From Euclidia mi (taxonomy: Eukaryota; Arthropoda; Insecta; Lepidoptera; Erebidae), in contig OX123197.2 in NCBI GenBank assembly GCA_944739405.2, positions 57,450,047 to 57,514,046 on the forward strand: 64,000 bases of DNA, given 5' to 3'. The stretch's first letter is position 1. Each line of letters begins with the position of its first letter. A program made the position numbers and the translations under genes. Under the pieces are notes generated by a model. The model saw nothing but the letters and a program-made list of their open reading frames with translations, was not told the DNA's origin and ran no database searches. This document shows, piece by piece, positions 61,580-64,000 of this stretch.

Positions 61580-63986
61580 GTTAATCTCTGTCTATGCTCC
61601 AACCTTAAAAGCATGCCCTGAAACCAAAGACAAATTTTATGGAAACCTCGAACAATGTCTGAAGAGCGTTCGTGGATCAGACAAGTTGCTATTACTGGGG
61701 GATTTCAACGCTAGGATTAGAAAAAACTGGAGTGATTGGCTGGACTGCATGGGCTCTCATCTCATCGTAAATATGAATGAAAATGGTCAACGGTTATTAG
61801 AACTGTGCGCATCCCTTGTCTGTGCGTGAGGAATACCTATTTTCGCAACAAACCAATGCAAAAAGTGTCATGGAGACACCCACGTTCTGGACATTGGCAC
61901 CAGTTTGATTTCATCATAACAAGGAAACGAGATCTCCGCGACATTCTTCATTCCCGAACATATCACAGTGCGGTTTGTGATACAGATCACTCTCTAGTTA
62001 TGACCAAAACACGACTGCTGGCGAAGGAGATACATTCAGCTAAAAGCGCTTCACGGAAAATTAAACTTAACAATAGAGCCATACTTGACGACGCGCTATA
62101 TAAAAAGTTCAAGGCAGAGATCCAAAAGAAACTAGGTCATGATCACCTACACACCGCACAAAATGCTGTCGCAAACGGCTCTACAGACTTTTGGGGTTCA
62201 GGTAAGAATCCAGAATAACTGGTTCACAATATACGAACATAAACTGCGCCCATACATCGAGACAAAACGCAAGGCCCACATACGAGCTATGACCAGTCCC
62301 AGGAATCGACTGGCCGAAACCGACTACAAGCCCGCTAAGAGAGTTTTACAGCGCATAACTCGGCATTGCACCAACCAGTTTTGGACCAACCTTTGTGAAT
62401 CAATTCAAAAGTGCCAAAACGTCGGAGATTTTCGCAAGCGATCGGGTCAACAATTAGAAAGCGAGCGTGTATTAAAGATCTCAATGGAAACCCCATCACT
62501 GACAAACAGCAACAATTTCAAAGATGGGCGAGTCACTACTCCAACCTATACTCAGAGGAGATCAGCATTGCGTCAAAAGCATTAGGTGCCCTACCAAATT
62601 ACCCGATCATGCTAGATCTGGATGAACTTCCCACTCCGACTGAATTCAGAGCTGCGCTCAGGGGTCTAAAACTGGGCAAGAGTGCTGGCGGTGATAATCT
62701 GCCCGCTGAAATCATTAAGATGGAGTTCGTGTTTTTGCCGTTATACCAGACCTTGCTGAGATGCTGGCAGGAAGGCACAATACCTCAAGACATGCGTGAT
62801 GCAAACATTTACACTATACAAGGGCAAGGCTGACAGAGGTGACTGCAATAACTACAGAGGAATATCACTCCTAAGCAATGCTGGCAAGGCATTCGCTAGG
62901 GTGGTTTAAAAAAGGCTGGAGGCCCTTGCAGCAAGAATTTACCTTTTCTTTTTTTAAAGCAACTCCCGCATTAGGAATAAATCCTGTGTCGCGGGGGACT
63001 TTACAAACATGCAACTAACGGACAAAATGAACACCCAGACTCGAAACAACAACTTGTGAATTACACAAAGTGTTGCCTCGTGTGGCGCAGTGTCAAGTGG
63101 TGAGGCGGCCGCTTAAACCACTTCGCCAACCGTGCAGTCAAAGTCCCCATACCTAGAGTCCCAATGTGGATTTAGAGCTGGCAGATCCACAAACGATATG
63201 ATATTCACTCTGCGTCAGCTACAAGAAAAGTGTCGAGAACATCGTGTACCCTTATATATGGCCTTTGGGGTCTGAATAAGGCCTCTGATACTGTCAGCAG
63301 ACAAGGCCTTTACGACATCCTAACCAGAATCGGGTGTCCACCAACCTTACTGTGTCTGATACGTGCCTTTCAGAACAATATAAAAGGCACCGTAATGTTC
63401 GATGGTGATTCTTCAGCGGCTTTCAACATGAATCGTAGCGTAAGACTGGGTTGCGTCCTAGCGCCAACGCTTTTTGGAATATTCTTTTCGGCCTTGCTTA
63501 CTGTTGCCTTTGATAATTGCGATGTCGGGGTTCATCTGCATACAAGAGAGGACGGGAGACTCTTTAACGTCAACCTTTTAAAATCCACTACAAGGCTTTA
63601 CGATGTATTGGCCAGTGAACTTCAGTGATGATGCTGCGCTTGTCGCCAATTCGGAAGCAGAACTACAGGAGCTAGTTGACGTAAACACCCAGAAAACTGT
63701 CGTCATGGTTCAAGGCGTAGCTTTGCCACCTTAAATTGTCCTTGACCAAGTGGTTCTCCAAGTTGTGGATCGCTTCTGCTACCTCGGATCTACCACAACA
63801 TCAAATCTCTGCAACTACAAAGAGATAGACACTCGAATCGGAAGGGCATCAACAACTTTCGGGAAGCTTTCTGGGCGGGTTTTGAACAATGTTAAGCTAA
63901 CGATGGCTACCAAGATCCTAGTGTACCAAACTTGTGTTCTTAGTATAAGCCCAAAGAAGCGTGTGCTATACGCATCAGAGACGTAG
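61580..63986 (+). pseudogene. LINE Y: endonuclease end, linker and RT, broken
   Basis: Reads ISVYAPTLKACPETKDKFYG, LLLLGDFNARI, NENGQRLLELCAS, then after a shift (about 61,810) KVSWRHPRSGHWHQFDFIIT and VCDTDHSLVMTKTR. Linker and RT start: RWASHYSNLYSEEIS, LKLGKSAGGDNLPAEIIK and EGTIPQDMRDANIYT. A shift at about 62,815 is followed by DCNNYRGISLLSNAGKAFAR. After the SINE: TRIGCPPTLLCLIRAF, RSVRLGCVLAPTLFGIFFS and HTREDGRLFNV. A further shift precedes FSDDAALVANSEAEL (FADD changed to FSDD), then VDRFCYLGSTTTSNLCN and VYQTCVLS at the window end. Inactive. Confidence 0.88.
62941..63150 (-). mobile_element. SINE (minus strand) inside LINE Y RT
   Basis: The Y translation jumps from LEALAARI (62,940) to SQCGFRAG-like frames after 63,150. 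The insert, in minus-strand sense, starts GGACTTTGACTGCACGGTTGG, has an A-box-like GGCGAAGTGGTTTAAGCGG and a weak B box (TTTCGAGTCTGGG), and ends CGGGAGTTGCTTTAAAAAAAG. A tRNA-derived SINE with an A-rich tail fits. Ends are approximate, as the target duplication is unclear. Confidence 0.65.
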
Positions 63987-64000
63987 ATAACATATTCCAA

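Larger units (their letters stand above)
55384..64000 (+). mobile_element. LINE family Y, split by X and by a SINE, runs off the window
   Basis: A GC-rich 5' leader (about 55,384-56,156) precedes an AP endonuclease frame. The frame is interrupted at 56,499 by an X LINE and resumes at 61,580 with the same GTTAA. RT follows to the window end, with a minus-strand SINE near 62,941-63,150. Phrases such as RFGSWNVRIM and VPQDMRDAN-like IPQDMRDANI are those of a widespread RT family of aquatic and terrestrial invertebrates, close to RTE-type LINEs. The start is approximate. Confidence 0.8.

Noticed and set aside
1..64000. CRISPR arrays, bacterial operons, ribosome binding sites
   Set aside because: The content is eukaryotic transposon DNA; there are no spaced short direct repeats of CRISPR type.

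Overview
This window looks like heterochromatin-like, transposon-saturated insect DNA, most probably from a moth or butterfly. The evidence for Lepidoptera is indirect: several tRNA-headed SINE types, RTE tails carrying a 'gtccactg..ggacataggcc' motif, and several LINE families of the kinds common in that order. I found no convincing host gene. Nearly every coding signal belongs to a mobile element, and most of these are broken.

Layout. 0.5-3.6 kb: a 5'-truncated LINE with RNase H (minus strand). 3.6-5.9 kb: a second decayed LINE. 7.1-10.4 kb: a degenerate BEL/Pao element between LTR-like repeats. 10.9-13.1 kb: a mariner whose transposase is split by a SINE, which is itself split by a LINE tail. 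13.5-18.8 kb: a SINE, a LINE 3' end (family Z), an AT-rich perfect palindrome and dispersed repeats.

The main structure is an inverted duplication centred near 29.85 kb. The left arm is 18.89-29.78 kb. The right arm is 29.92-30.58 kb and continues at 44.60-51.30 kb. Each arm carries an RTE fragment, a LINE of family X (ORF1 with coiled coil and SGNH-like part, then AP endonuclease and RT), and a solitary R2-like endonuclease ORF embedded in X ORF1. A 14 kb nested insertion splits the right arm: a SINE is hit by a second X LINE, which is hit by LINE Z, which is hit by a BEL/Pao retrotransposon (32,715-39,330). The BEL/Pao element has LTRs that read as identical, a 5-bp target duplication and one open 1,754-codon polyprotein, so it is the youngest element and may be competent. 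Differences between the arms date other events. A 1,168-bp TA-targeting DNA element is present only in the left arm, and the right arm preserves its empty site.

52.6-55.4 kb is AT-rich with no recognised gene. From 55.4 kb to the window end runs LINE Y. It is split by a third X copy (56,500-61,579, GTTAA duplication) and by a minus-strand SINE near 63 kb, and it continues past the end.

Functionally, only the BEL/Pao polyprotein and perhaps the R2-like endonuclease ORFs look intact. Family assignments come from motif recognition by eye, and element ends without target duplications are approximate.
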